From assembly GCA_965277615.1 (NCBI GenBank), contig CBDIDG010000006.1, forward strand, positions 3,100,001 to 3,164,000: 64,000 nt of DNA. Direction: 5' to 3'. The position numbers were made by a program, and so were the translations under genes. Of this stretch, positions 33,506-40,670 are shown piece after piece (positions within the stretch are counted from its first letter, which is position 1; the number at the start of each line of letters is the position of its first letter). Below the pieces are notes generated by a model, which was given only the letters and a program-made list of their open reading frames with translations, ran no database searches and was not told where the DNA came from. The stretch comes from Bog-532 sp965277615 (GTDB taxonomy: Bacteria > Actinomycetota > Actinomycetes > Streptosporangiales > Streptosporangiaceae).

Positions 33506-33579
33506 GTTTTCGGGCAGCTCCTCGCTGGTGGCCCCACGATGTGGGGGGTGCCGTCCACCGGGTCACTGGTGTCGCTCAT
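33502..33579 (-). CDS. Candidate 25-codon leader peptide
   Basis: ATG at 33579 opens MSDTSDPVDGTPHIVGPPAR and ends in a TGA that overlaps the ATG of the next gene. AAGGA lies 11 bases upstream. Stop-start overlap on both sides suggests translational coupling. It is too short for independent support. Confidence 0.3.
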   Translation of the reverse strand: MSDTSDPVDGTPHIVGPPARSCPKT

Positions 33580-33874
33580 GGCTGATCACATCCTTCGGCT
33601 GAGGGTGGGGTGCGGCGTCCGGGCGCCGGGTAGGGGTCTCCGGGCTGGGCTCGGGGGCGCGCCTGCGCAGGGCGGGGGCGGTCCTGGTCCATCCCGTCGC
33701 CGTCGTCCGGCAGCCGGATAGCGGGCCGGGCGAGGACGGGTCAAGCCGCCCGGGTTTGGCGGCTTGATGCGGACCGGCCGGTCTGCTCGGCTGACCGGCG
33801 GACGACGGCGCAGCGGGAGGGGGCAGGACCAGGGGTTTCCTCCTTCCCGGAGCCTGAGGCCCCGCCGGAGGCAT
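33563..33874 (-). CDS. Possible Pro-rich hypothetical protein
   Basis: 103 aa open frame of low complexity (APGRRKPLVLPPPAAPSSAG and similar), without a ribosome binding site. It fills the gap between the J-domain gene and the small paralogues, and its stop overlaps the start of the mini-frame. Kept at low confidence because composition alone could produce it. Confidence 0.25.
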   Translation of the reverse strand: MPPAGPQAPGRRKPLVLPPPAAPSSAGQPSRPAGPHQAAKPGRLDPSSPGPLSGCRTTATGWTRTAPALRRRAPEPSPETPTRRPDAAPHPQPKDVISHERHQ

Positions 33875-33884
33875 GGTTTGATCG

Positions 33885-34358
33885 TCATCGCCCGGGGGGC
33901 GGGGCCAGGTCGGCGCGGGCCGAGAAGACGAACCAGATGACCAGCCCGGTAACGATGGCAGGGCCGGATGGCTGGCCAGGGATCAACGCGAGGGCCAGCA
34001 GGGACAGCAAGGCGGCGGCCAGAGCGCGGGCCAGCAGCCGCAGTGGCCGGCCGTGCCGGATGCGGGCTGGGAAGAGCAGCAGCCCCGGTCCCAGGTTCTG
34101 GCCGGGCCAGCGGGCTGGTGCAGTGGCCGGGGCAGGGACGTGAGGATCGGTGATGGCCAGGTCGGCGTAGGCCTCGGACCGGCCCCAGGGCGTGCGGAGC
34201 TGGGCGTAGGCGGTAGCGGCGGCGGTGTAGGCGGTGATGTCCCCGCCGCCGGGGCGGTCGGGGTGGGTGGCGGCGGCGATGGTTTTCCACGCCGTGCGGA
34301 CCTGCGCATCACTCAGATCGGCACGGACCGGGAGCCCCAGCACCTCGAACGGGTTCAC
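33885..34358 (-). CDS. J-domain membrane protein
   Basis: 157 aa. The N-terminal J domain (FEVLGLPVRADLSDAQVRTA, then THPDRPGGGD with the HPD tripeptide about residues 34-36, then AAATAYAQLRTP) is followed by a linker and two membrane helices (LARALAAALLSLLALALIPG, AIVTGLVIWFVFSARA). It would recruit DnaK to the membrane. GTG at 34358 overlaps the translocase stop (GTGA), so it is coupled to the DNA-transfer gene. A co-chaperone next to a TraB-type pump suggests help in assembling the pump or in remodelling in the recipient; this is inference. Confidence 0.75.
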   Translation of the reverse strand: MNPFEVLGLPVRADLSDAQVRTAWKTIAAATHPDRPGGGDITAYTAAATAYAQLRTPWGRSEAYADLAITDPHVPAPATAPARWPGQNLGPGLLLFPARIRHGRPLRLLARALAAALLSLLALALIPGQPSGPAIVTGLVIWFVFSARADLAPPPGR

Positions 34359-36223
34359 CGGAACACTCCCGGGCCGAACACGTCCTCCAGGCTTCCCGAT
34401 GGTGGTGGCGTGGCGTGCTCCCCGTCGGCTGGCCGGGCAGGTGGAGGTACGACCACCGAGGGTGCCCGGGCCGCGGGCAGCGGCAATGGTGATGGCTTCG
34501 GCCGGGCGACCTGGACGAAGGTGGCGCCGCCGTGGTGGATGTAGCACGCTTGGCCGGTGCCGAGGGTGCGGATGAGGCCGGGGTCGGCGGTCCAGGCATG
34601 CTGGATCCGGGTGGTGCCCTCATCGCCCCAGGTCGCCCCGATCAGGTTGTGCGCCGATTCCAGCACCCGCCGAGTCCCCGCCAGCTGGATGACGGGCTCG
34701 GGATAGGGAGTATGCAGGAGCCAGATCCCGCCGTCGGCGGTGGCCGCGATCCGGTACCGCTCATCGTCATTAGCCCCGAGTCCTTGCCAGGACTGGGCCG
34801 AGACCTGGACGCCGAGGCCGAGGGACCGGCCCCGCTCATACAAGTTGCTGATCGGCACCCGCCGGGACACGGCCGAGTAGTCATCGGCGGCCAGCAAGAT
34901 CGCCCGCCGCTCAGTGCCCGGGTCGGTGGCCGCGTGGGCGACCAGCTCGGTGAGGGCCATGGCCTGGGTTTCGGCGACGGACTGCTCCCGGGTGCCTTCC
35001 AAGATGCAGTACCAGACATCCGCGCCGGCGAGAGAACCGGGTCCGTCCAGAGCGGGTCCGAGGCGGCCGAGCAGGGTGGCGCAGCGGAGCTGGATGTCGC
35101 CCAGGTGCGCGCGGGCGGCGCGGATGCGGATCATGGCGGCTTCATGCGCCCCGTCCCCGTAAGCCGATTCGAGCCAGGCGATGTCAAGCCGGTCGAGGAA
35201 GCTGGCCGCATCGATTGGCGGCCCGCCGGGGGCGGCGAGGGCGAGGTTAAGGACGGTTTGCATGATGTCGCTGTAGTAGGCTGCCGCCCCGTCCCCGGTC
35301 TCGATCATCTGCAGCAGCAGGACCCCCAGGTCGCGGGGTGGCAGGTCCCACAGGCAGAGGCGGGCCTCGTCGGGCCAGATCGCGACCCGGCGGGCGCCGA
35401 CTCCGTGCAGGAGGCGGCGGGTGCGTTCGGCTTTGACGCGGGCGTCCGGGCCGCCTTTGCAGTCCAGGACGATCAGCAGCGGCCGGTCCCCCTCCCGCCG
35501 CACATACGTGGCCAGGGTGGCGGCGTACCAGCCGGCCCACAGCCGCATCATCAGGTTCGTCTTCCCGCTGCCGGAGGAGCCGATGATCACCGAATGGCGG
35601 GAGAAGGAGCGGGCCGGGACGGCCAGCACGGGCCGCCATCGGTGGCCGACAGCCCGGATGGTGGCGCCGACCGCGACCAGGCCCCGGCCAGTCAGCAGCG
35701 GCACCGAGCCGGGGGCGGCGGCCCGGCCGCGGGCGGACCAAACCTGGTGGCGCCACTGGCGTTCGTCGAACCAGACCGGCGCGGAGGCGGTCTGCCCGGC
35801 CAGTCCGGTGGTGACCGCGTAGATCCGCCACGCCCACCACAGGCCGCCGAGCGCCAGGCCGGCCGGTACCGCAACCGGCGCCACCAGCAGGCTCGCCCGC
35901 AGTTCCGAGTGGGCGGCGAGCAGCCGCCACGCATCAGCCCAGTCGTTCACCGGGGCCAGCGCGACCGCTGGCCAGGAGTGGAGCCGCAGGCCCTGGCCGA
36001 TGCCGTAGACAGTGGTCATCGGCAGTGACCACGCGGCGACCCGCCACAGCCGGGCCGGGGGCCAGCCCCGCAGCCACGCCGCCCCATACCCCACGGCCGC
36101 GACCACGGTGACCGGCCAGGCCGCGATGGCCACGGCGGCCACGATCAGCCACCCGGTCACCTTGAGGGCCTGGCGGAACAGCCAGACGGCGATGGTGAGT
36201 TTCAGCCAGCCCCAGATACTCAC
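34355..36223 (-). CDS. FtsK/SpoIIIE-type DNA translocase (TraB-like)
   Basis: 622 aa. Membrane segments fill the first 160 residues (WLKLTIAVWLFRQAL; LIVAAVAIAAWPVTVVAAVG; LLVAPVAVPAGLALGGLWWA). A RecA-like motor follows with Walker A GSSGSGKTNLMM (about residues 226-237) and Walker B PLLIVLDCKGGPD. A downstream Q-rich sensor region reads LGVQVSAQSWQGLG. It most likely pumps double-stranded element DNA between mycelial compartments, as TraB does. The C-terminal 45 residues are Pro/Ala-rich. GTG at 36223 overlaps the upstream gene's stop (GTGA); the longer frame upstream belongs to another reading frame. Confidence 0.85.
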   Translation of the reverse strand: MSIWGWLKLTIAVWLFRQALKVTGWLIVAAVAIAAWPVTVVAAVGYGAAWLRGWPPARLWRVAAWSLPMTTVYGIGQGLRLHSWPAVALAPVNDWADAWRLLAAHSELRASLLVAPVAVPAGLALGGLWWAWRIYAVTTGLAGQTASAPVWFDERQWRHQVWSARGRAAAPGSVPLLTGRGLVAVGATIRAVGHRWRPVLAVPARSFSRHSVIIGSSGSGKTNLMMRLWAGWYAATLATYVRREGDRPLLIVLDCKGGPDARVKAERTRRLLHGVGARRVAIWPDEARLCLWDLPPRDLGVLLLQMIETGDGAAAYYSDIMQTVLNLALAAPGGPPIDAASFLDRLDIAWLESAYGDGAHEAAMIRIRAARAHLGDIQLRCATLLGRLGPALDGPGSLAGADVWYCILEGTREQSVAETQAMALTELVAHAATDPGTERRAILLAADDYSAVSRRVPISNLYERGRSLGLGVQVSAQSWQGLGANDDERYRIAATADGGIWLLHTPYPEPVIQLAGTRRVLESAHNLIGATWGDEGTTRIQHAWTADPGLIRTLGTGQACYIHHGGATFVQVARPKPSPLPLPAARAPSVVVPPPARPADGEHATPPPSGSLEDVFGPGVFR

Positions 36224-36969
36224 CGCACCGCACCCGGGGGCAGGTCCCGGGCCACCATCCGGGCCTGCAGCGGCTCGGGGAGCGCCCCGATCGACCGTGA
36301 CACGATCGAGACGGCGGCCGGGGCGGTCAGGTAGATGATCCGGGCGTAGCGGGCTTCGATGCTGGGGACGCCGGCGGGGCCGTAGTCGCTGGTGCGGGTC
36401 AGCATCGCCCGCATGATCCCGGTCGTGCGGGCCAGCGGCTTGGGGGTCAGCTCGGCCTCGATGGCCCAGATCTGCCCGGCATACGGGGCCCGGTCCAGGC
36501 TGGGCCAATGGACCTCGGCGTCGGGGAGGTGGGCGATCCCGACCCGGCCGCCGGCGGCGGCGCGGATCCGGCGTTCGCTGCGCCACCACGCTTTCCCCTC
36601 CTGATAGGCCTGGCCGGATTGAAGCCACAGCCGGACCGCCAGGACAGCGCGGATGTGGGCCAGCCGGGTCACGGAGGGTTCCCGTGCGGCATACGGCAGG
36701 CCGAGCAGGCGCATCCCGGCCGGGGTCAGCCAGCACCACGCCGGCCCCCGCCCCAGCGCTTCGGTCTGGGCCCAGCCGGCGTGCCGCCAGCGGGCGAGGA
36801 TGCCCCGCAGCCGCTCCTCCGTGACGTCCAGGGCGGCGGCGAGCAGATCGGCCGGGGCGCCGTACTGGTCGGCGAGAAGGGTCAGGCCGGTGATGTCCCG
36901 GTCGGTGAGCTTGATTCTTCCGGCATCGGCACGCCGCTGCGCCGGGTGGGTGGTTCGTGCGGCAGGCAT
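36220..36969 (-). CDS. Replication-relaxation family-like winged-helix protein
   Basis: About 249 aa. An N-terminal winged helix (LTDRDITGLTLLADQYGAPA, then DVTEERLRGILARWRHAGW) and a nuclease-like C half with WAIEAELTPKPLARTTGI match the Replic_Relax family found on actinobacterial plasmids and integrative elements. Its role there is thought to be in replication or nicking, but the mechanism is not settled. ATG at 36969 has no clear ribosome binding site; the frame is open to 37134. It overlaps the translocase gene by 4 bp. Confidence 0.7.
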   Translation of the reverse strand: MPAARTTHPAQRRADAGRIKLTDRDITGLTLLADQYGAPADLLAAALDVTEERLRGILARWRHAGWAQTEALGRGPAWCWLTPAGMRLLGLPYAAREPSVTRLAHIRAVLAVRLWLQSGQAYQEGKAWWRSERRIRAAAGGRVGIAHLPDAEVHWPSLDRAPYAGQIWAIEAELTPKPLARTTGIMRAMLTRTSDYGPAGVPSIEARYARIIYLTAPAAVSIVSRSIGALPEPLQARMVARDLPPGAVR

Positions 36970-37228
36970 GGCCGTTGTTGTAGCGGACCGGACCAGTGGC
37001 CAGCCGCCGGAACGGGCTTTTTCCGGCAAGGGCTTCGGCAATGCCCAGGCCAGCGCCCCGGTGATGCCGGTGGTTCCGGCAGGCACGCCAGCTGGCACGG
37101 GCGGGGATGAGCGGGCCGGTACCGGGGCGGGCAACCGGAGTACGGCCGGTGCTGGCCGGTCACGGGAAATAACTGTCGTGACAGTGGAAAGCGGCTGGGA
37201 TGCCGGCGGGGTGCCGACCGGGCTGTTG

Positions 37229-37516
37229 TCAGTGGTGGGGTGGCCGGGTCAGGCGGACGCCGAGAGCGACGGTGAAGGTTCCGGTCATCGTGCCGGCCGC
37301 GGTGCCGAGGGCGGCGCTGAGGTCGAGGTGGCCGTGCAGGAGCCACTGGGCGAGGATGGCGGCTGCGGTGGCTGCCGCACCTACGGCCAAGGCCGCGATG
37401 AGGGCGTAGTGCCAGGCGCGGCGCTGGTCGAGCCAGCTGTTGAGTGACTGCAGGGTGGTGGTGCGTCCGGAGGGGGCCACCTGCGGCTTGTTCCCTCCGC
37501 CGCGGTGGCCATGCAT
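37229..37516 (-). CDS. Small membrane protein of the element (I)
   Basis: 95 aa. A soluble basic N-terminus (MHGHRGGGNKPQVAPSGRT) precedes two membrane helices (YALIAALAVGAAATAAAILA and LGTAAGTMTGTFTVALGV). The gene is in line with the transfer operon. Spread-type (Spd) proteins of actinomycete plasmids are small membrane proteins of this kind, but I saw no specific similarity. Confidence 0.55.
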   Translation of the reverse strand: MHGHRGGGNKPQVAPSGRTTTLQSLNSWLDQRRAWHYALIAALAVGAAATAAAILAQWLLHGHLDLSAALGTAAGTMTGTFTVALGVRLTRPPHH

Positions 37517-37531
37517 GGGTCTGCGGCCGGT

Positions 37532-37771
37532 CTAGTGGTGCGGGACTGGCGCCGGGGCGGCTGGGGTGGTGCGCCGGTCGTGCCGGCGGGCCAGCCAGGC
37601 CCCGGTGGTGTTGCACACCCCGCCGAGCATGACGATCGAGAAAAGGACCCAGCCCGATTCGGTGTGCACGGCGATGGCCAGCGGCAGGCCCACGGCCAAG
37701 AGGATCAGGTAGGCACTGGTGTTCAGATACGCCCAGCGGGAGGTTCCTGGTTTCCATGACGCGGCACTCAT
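37532..37771 (-). CDS. Small membrane protein of the element (II)
   Basis: 79 aa from the ATG at 37771 (MSAASWKPGTSRWAYLNTSA). Two membrane helices follow (LILLAVGLPLAIAVHTE and VLFSIVMLGGVCNTTGAWLA) and a basic/Pro tail. It starts ten bases after the stop of the upstream gene. Possible spread protein; function unknown. Confidence 0.55.
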   Translation of the reverse strand: MSAASWKPGTSRWAYLNTSAYLILLAVGLPLAIAVHTESGWVLFSIVMLGGVCNTTGAWLARRHDRRTTPAAPAPVPHH

Positions 37772-37781
37772 GGCGGCGGTC

Positions 37782-38369
37782 TTACCCCGGTGGCCGCTGC
37801 GCATAGCTGGCGCGCAGGATCGGGCTGATCACGTCGATCAGGGCGGCGGGGTTGCCGGGGAAGGCGGCGTGCCAGTCGCAGCGCCAGTCCAGGGCGGCGT
37901 CATCGGACAGGCGGACGGTGCCAAGGTGCGGGCGGGCGGGGCTGGTGACCTCGATGTCGGTGGTGGCCTCGAAGGACTCCCAGTCCTCGCTCACCCGCAA
38001 CCTGACGGCCAGTCCCCGGTCTTGCAGGGACCGGCCGACCTGGCCCTTCAGCGGCAGGGCCCGGTAGGCCGCCAGGCTGGCCGGGCCCAGCGGGGCTCCG
38101 AGCAGGTGGGCGATGATCGCGGCCAGGGTGGCCGGGCTCGCGGCGGGCCCGGCGGCTGGTTCGTAGTACCAGCGGGCCTGCCCGCCGCTATCCAGGGCCA
38201 CCAGCGATTTGCCGGCCGCGACACCCAGGAGGGTGAACTGGCAGGTATCCCGGTACTGGCAGACCTGCACACCCAGGCCGGCGGCAGCCAGCCGCCGGGC
38301 CAGCAGCAGGGCGGCCCCGTCGGCCAGGCTCACATCCAGGCCTGCAAGAGGGTGGGAAACAGCAGTCAT
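37782..38369 (-). CDS. Hypothetical protein, first gene of the transfer operon (195 aa)
   Basis: Soluble alpha/beta protein (LAGLDVSLADGAALLLARRL; CQYRDTCQFTLLGVAAGKSL; LAAIIAHLLG). No family recognised. It is the first leftward gene after the GntR-controlled divergent promoter, so it heads the operon that runs down to the integrase. Confidence 0.6.
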   Translation of the reverse strand: MTAVSHPLAGLDVSLADGAALLLARRLAAAGLGVQVCQYRDTCQFTLLGVAAGKSLVALDSGGQARWYYEPAAGPAASPATLAAIIAHLLGAPLGPASLAAYRALPLKGQVGRSLQDRGLAVRLRVSEDWESFEATTDIEVTSPARPHLGTVRLSDDAALDWRCDWHAAFPGNPAALIDVISPILRASYAQRPPG

Positions 38370-38475
38370 CGGCTCGCCTCATGCCCTGACCCGGCAATGG
38401 ACCCGGCCGCCCGCGCCCGGCACGGGTCACCACCAGGGGCGGACAAACAGCAGCTTAAGCCTCATGCCTACCCCT

Positions 38476-38508
38476 GTCTATAGACGTCTACCGACGACAG
38501 TGACTGTC
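38476..38508. promoter_or_regulatory. HutC-type GntR operator and adjacent palindrome
   Basis: GTCTATAGAC (38476-38485) fits the GT-N-TA-TA-N-AC operator of HutC/KorSA-type GntR repressors and is followed by another half-site, GTCTAC. GACAGTGACTGTC (38496-38508) is a second palindrome two helical turns away. Both lie between the divergent transfer operon and the gntR gene, where transfer repressors act. Confidence 0.65.
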
Positions 38509-38542
38509 AGCCATCATCGCTGGTCAGCTAGCTTGATCACTT

Positions 38543-38776
38543 GTGAAGCTCGATCGGCCCGACGTGCCCAAGCACATCCAGCTCGCGGACTACCTGCGGG
38601 CGCGCATCGATGACGGCACCTACCCGCCCCGGGCCAAGCTGCCCAGCGAGATCACCTTGGTCCAGGAATCCGGGTTCGCCCGCGACACGGTCCGCAAAGC
38701 CATGGCCCTGCTCATCGATGAAGGCCGGGTCTACGTCGTCCGCGGCCTTGGCACCTTCGTCACCCCAGCTAAATAA
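38543..38776 (+). CDS. GntR-family regulator, DNA-binding domain only
   Basis: 77 aa from GTG. It is a complete GntR winged helix (PKHIQLADYLRARIDDGTYP; KLPSEITLVQESGFARDTVR; GRVYVVRGLGTFVTP) with no effector domain after it. HutC-type GntR proteins are normally about 240 aa. It probably represses the divergent transfer operon, as KorSA does in pSAM2, but with no ligand domain its activity would depend on level only. Confidence 0.8.
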   Translation: MKLDRPDVPKHIQLADYLRARIDDGTYPPRAKLPSEITLVQESGFARDTVRKAMALLIDEGRVYVVRGLGTFVTPAK

Positions 38777-38832
38777 CAAGCCGCGGGCGTCGCCGGTTTG
38801 ACCTTGACCTTGGGCAGGAGCCAGGAGGGGGT

Positions 38833-39080
38833 GTGGGGGAACCTTGAACCTCGGGGCCGTGATTTTCCGGGGCCGGGGGCGGGGTTAAGGGTTCCCCCAC
38901 GCTCTTCCCTTTAGTCTTTAATGCTCTTTGCCTGGCTGGCTGCCGTTCTGTGTAGTGCTTCCTGACCTCGGCCGCACGAAGTGGGGGTGAGGTCAGGAAG
39001 CGATGACGGAGCGGGTTGAACGGCAGCCAGCCAGGTCAGCGGCGCGGCCGTCGTCGTGTGGCCCCGCACCGGGGCCACAC
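38833..39080. other. Cluster of large inverted repeats (candidate origin or transfer locus)
   Basis: Three perfect structures lie in 250 bp. First, GTGGGGGAACC (38833-38843) pairs with GGTTCCCCCAC (38890-38900). Second, a nested pair: the outer 17-bp arms CCTGGCTGGCTGCCGTT (38931-38947) and its complement (39019-39035) enclose 13-bp arms GCTTCCTGACCTC (38957-38969) and complement (38989-39001). Third, GTGTGGCCCC (39056-39065) pairs with GGGGCCACAC (39071-39080). No gene fits the region. Such structure is expected of a replication origin, a transfer locus or a structured RNA. The rest of 38777-39371 presumably holds the cas promoter. Confidence 0.6.
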
Positions 39081-39371
39081 GCAGTTGGGGGGCCATAGGT
39101 AGGCCGCGTTTGGGGGCGCTTGGGTACGAAGCCAGCTGAATCTGCCCAGCAGCGGTCATACCGAGTTATCCAGGCCTGCGCTTTCGGCAGGTGCCCAACG
39201 TCGGCCGAATCGGGTGCGGAGATCAAGGTGATCTGCGCGGTTCGTCACACGGAGCGAACTTCGCCCGTTGCTATCCGCCAAAGCGGATCTAGCCGACGGG
39301 GACTAATTGTCACTACCCGGTGCCATGCTGCATCTGGCCGAACTGAGAGCTTCGATGAGAAGGACGCACGC

Positions 39372-40670
39372 ATGGCATTGACCTATGACGAATTTCGCGC
39401 CGGTGTAGCAGGTGACGCAGTTGGCATCAGGTGCCGTACTGTCTTGCAGCCGCTCGGCGGCCGGGATGACAAGGTGTTCCCGCCGACCTACGGCGTGCCG
39501 GACAACGCGGAGACCAAGTACGCGACAGAGGAACGCTACATTCACTCTGAGAACGGGGGCGGCGGATCAGTTTCGCGGTCGGTCGTGCTTGATTCCGTGG
39601 CGTCGCAGGCCAACCGGTTCGAGCTGGCGCTACTTGAGGCGATACGACGCGGCGAGCTGGCTGCTCCGGTGACGTCCGTCGACTTCAGATCCATCCCGGA
39701 GCTGGCCGGATTGGACCGGATTAGCGATTACGAAGCCCCGCACCGCATCTTCGACGCCCTGCTTCGCGACAGCTATGACGGAGAGCATCTGTTCCGAAAC
39801 GGCCCGGTGGGAAGAACGGTTACGGAGGCTCGGACCCGGGACGCTGCTGGCCTGTATCACCATAGCCCGCACACGCTCGTGTTCGGCGGATGGGATTCCA
39901 CAGGCCCGCGGGGCGCTCGCGGGGCCAGATATGAACGTGCCATCACATCGGAAATTGTGGCCTCGGGGATTGAAGTGGGTGTAAAGACCGCTTCCCGCAT
40001 TGACCCGGCAGGCATCGAGCTGCGGGCGGGCCCCCTCTTCCAGGCTCCGGACGGGACCTGGACACTGAATCCGGACGAGGCGGAGCGAGATGCGGGCCAG
40101 CCGAAGTTGCTCGGCGCTAAGGACACCAAGGACGCCGGCCGACAAGGCACACGCGAGGCGGGCCGCCCGTCCCAGGCCAACTTGGGCAACGTCACCCCCA
40201 GCATTGATCCGAGGGCTGGTGGAGTTACGGCCCAGGAGATCACCGGGACGACCGTCCTGTCCCTTATCCAGCTGCGGCGGCTTCGCTTCCCGGCGGCCCT
40301 GGACGGTTCACCCTTTGACGATCATCGACGGCGGGAGGCGGAGGTGACGGCACGAACAGCCCTTGCGGCTCTAGGGTTGACCGCCACGGTGCTGGCCTTC
40401 GAGCAGGGATTCGACCTGCGATCCCGCTGTGTCCTGGTCACCGCCAGGCCGGTCACCTTCGAAGCGGTGGCGCGCGACGGGACGGTGCTACCGTTCGACC
40501 TCAGCAGCACCGACGCGCTGAAGCTAGCCGCGGAAGCGGCTGATCGAGCCGCCGCCGCCGGTATGCCATGGCGAGCCGGTGAAGTGTCCCTCCGCCCGGC
40601 CGATCGGCTCGTGGAGTTGATCCGTCGAAGCGACGTCCTGACGGCTAGCGGTGAGCCCGGGGACCAGTGA
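39372..40670 (+). CDS. Type I-G (I-U) Cas7 protein Csb1
   Basis: 432 aa Cas7-family backbone subunit (GSU0053 family). Characteristic stretches are VLDSVASQANRFELALLEA (about residues 77-95) and HTLVFGGWDSTGPRG (about 174-188). It would line the crRNA in the interference complex. ATG at 39372 follows AGAAGGA by seven bases; the longer frame from 39120 is non-coding leader. The stop overlaps the csb2 start (TGATG). This first cas gene has visibly lower GC than the transfer genes, suggesting a separate origin of the CRISPR part. Confidence 0.92.
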   Translation: MALTYDEFRAGVAGDAVGIRCRTVLQPLGGRDDKVFPPTYGVPDNAETKYATEERYIHSENGGGGSVSRSVVLDSVASQANRFELALLEAIRRGELAAPVTSVDFRSIPELAGLDRISDYEAPHRIFDALLRDSYDGEHLFRNGPVGRTVTEARTRDAAGLYHHSPHTLVFGGWDSTGPRGARGARYERAITSEIVASGIEVGVKTASRIDPAGIELRAGPLFQAPDGTWTLNPDEAERDAGQPKLLGAKDTKDAGRQGTREAGRPSQANLGNVTPSIDPRAGGVTAQEITGTTVLSLIQLRRLRFPAALDGSPFDDHRRREAEVTARTALAALGLTATVLAFEQGFDLRSRCVLVTARPVTFEAVARDGTVLPFDLSSTDALKLAAEAADRAAAAGMPWRAGEVSLRPADRLVELIRRSDVLTASGEPGDQ

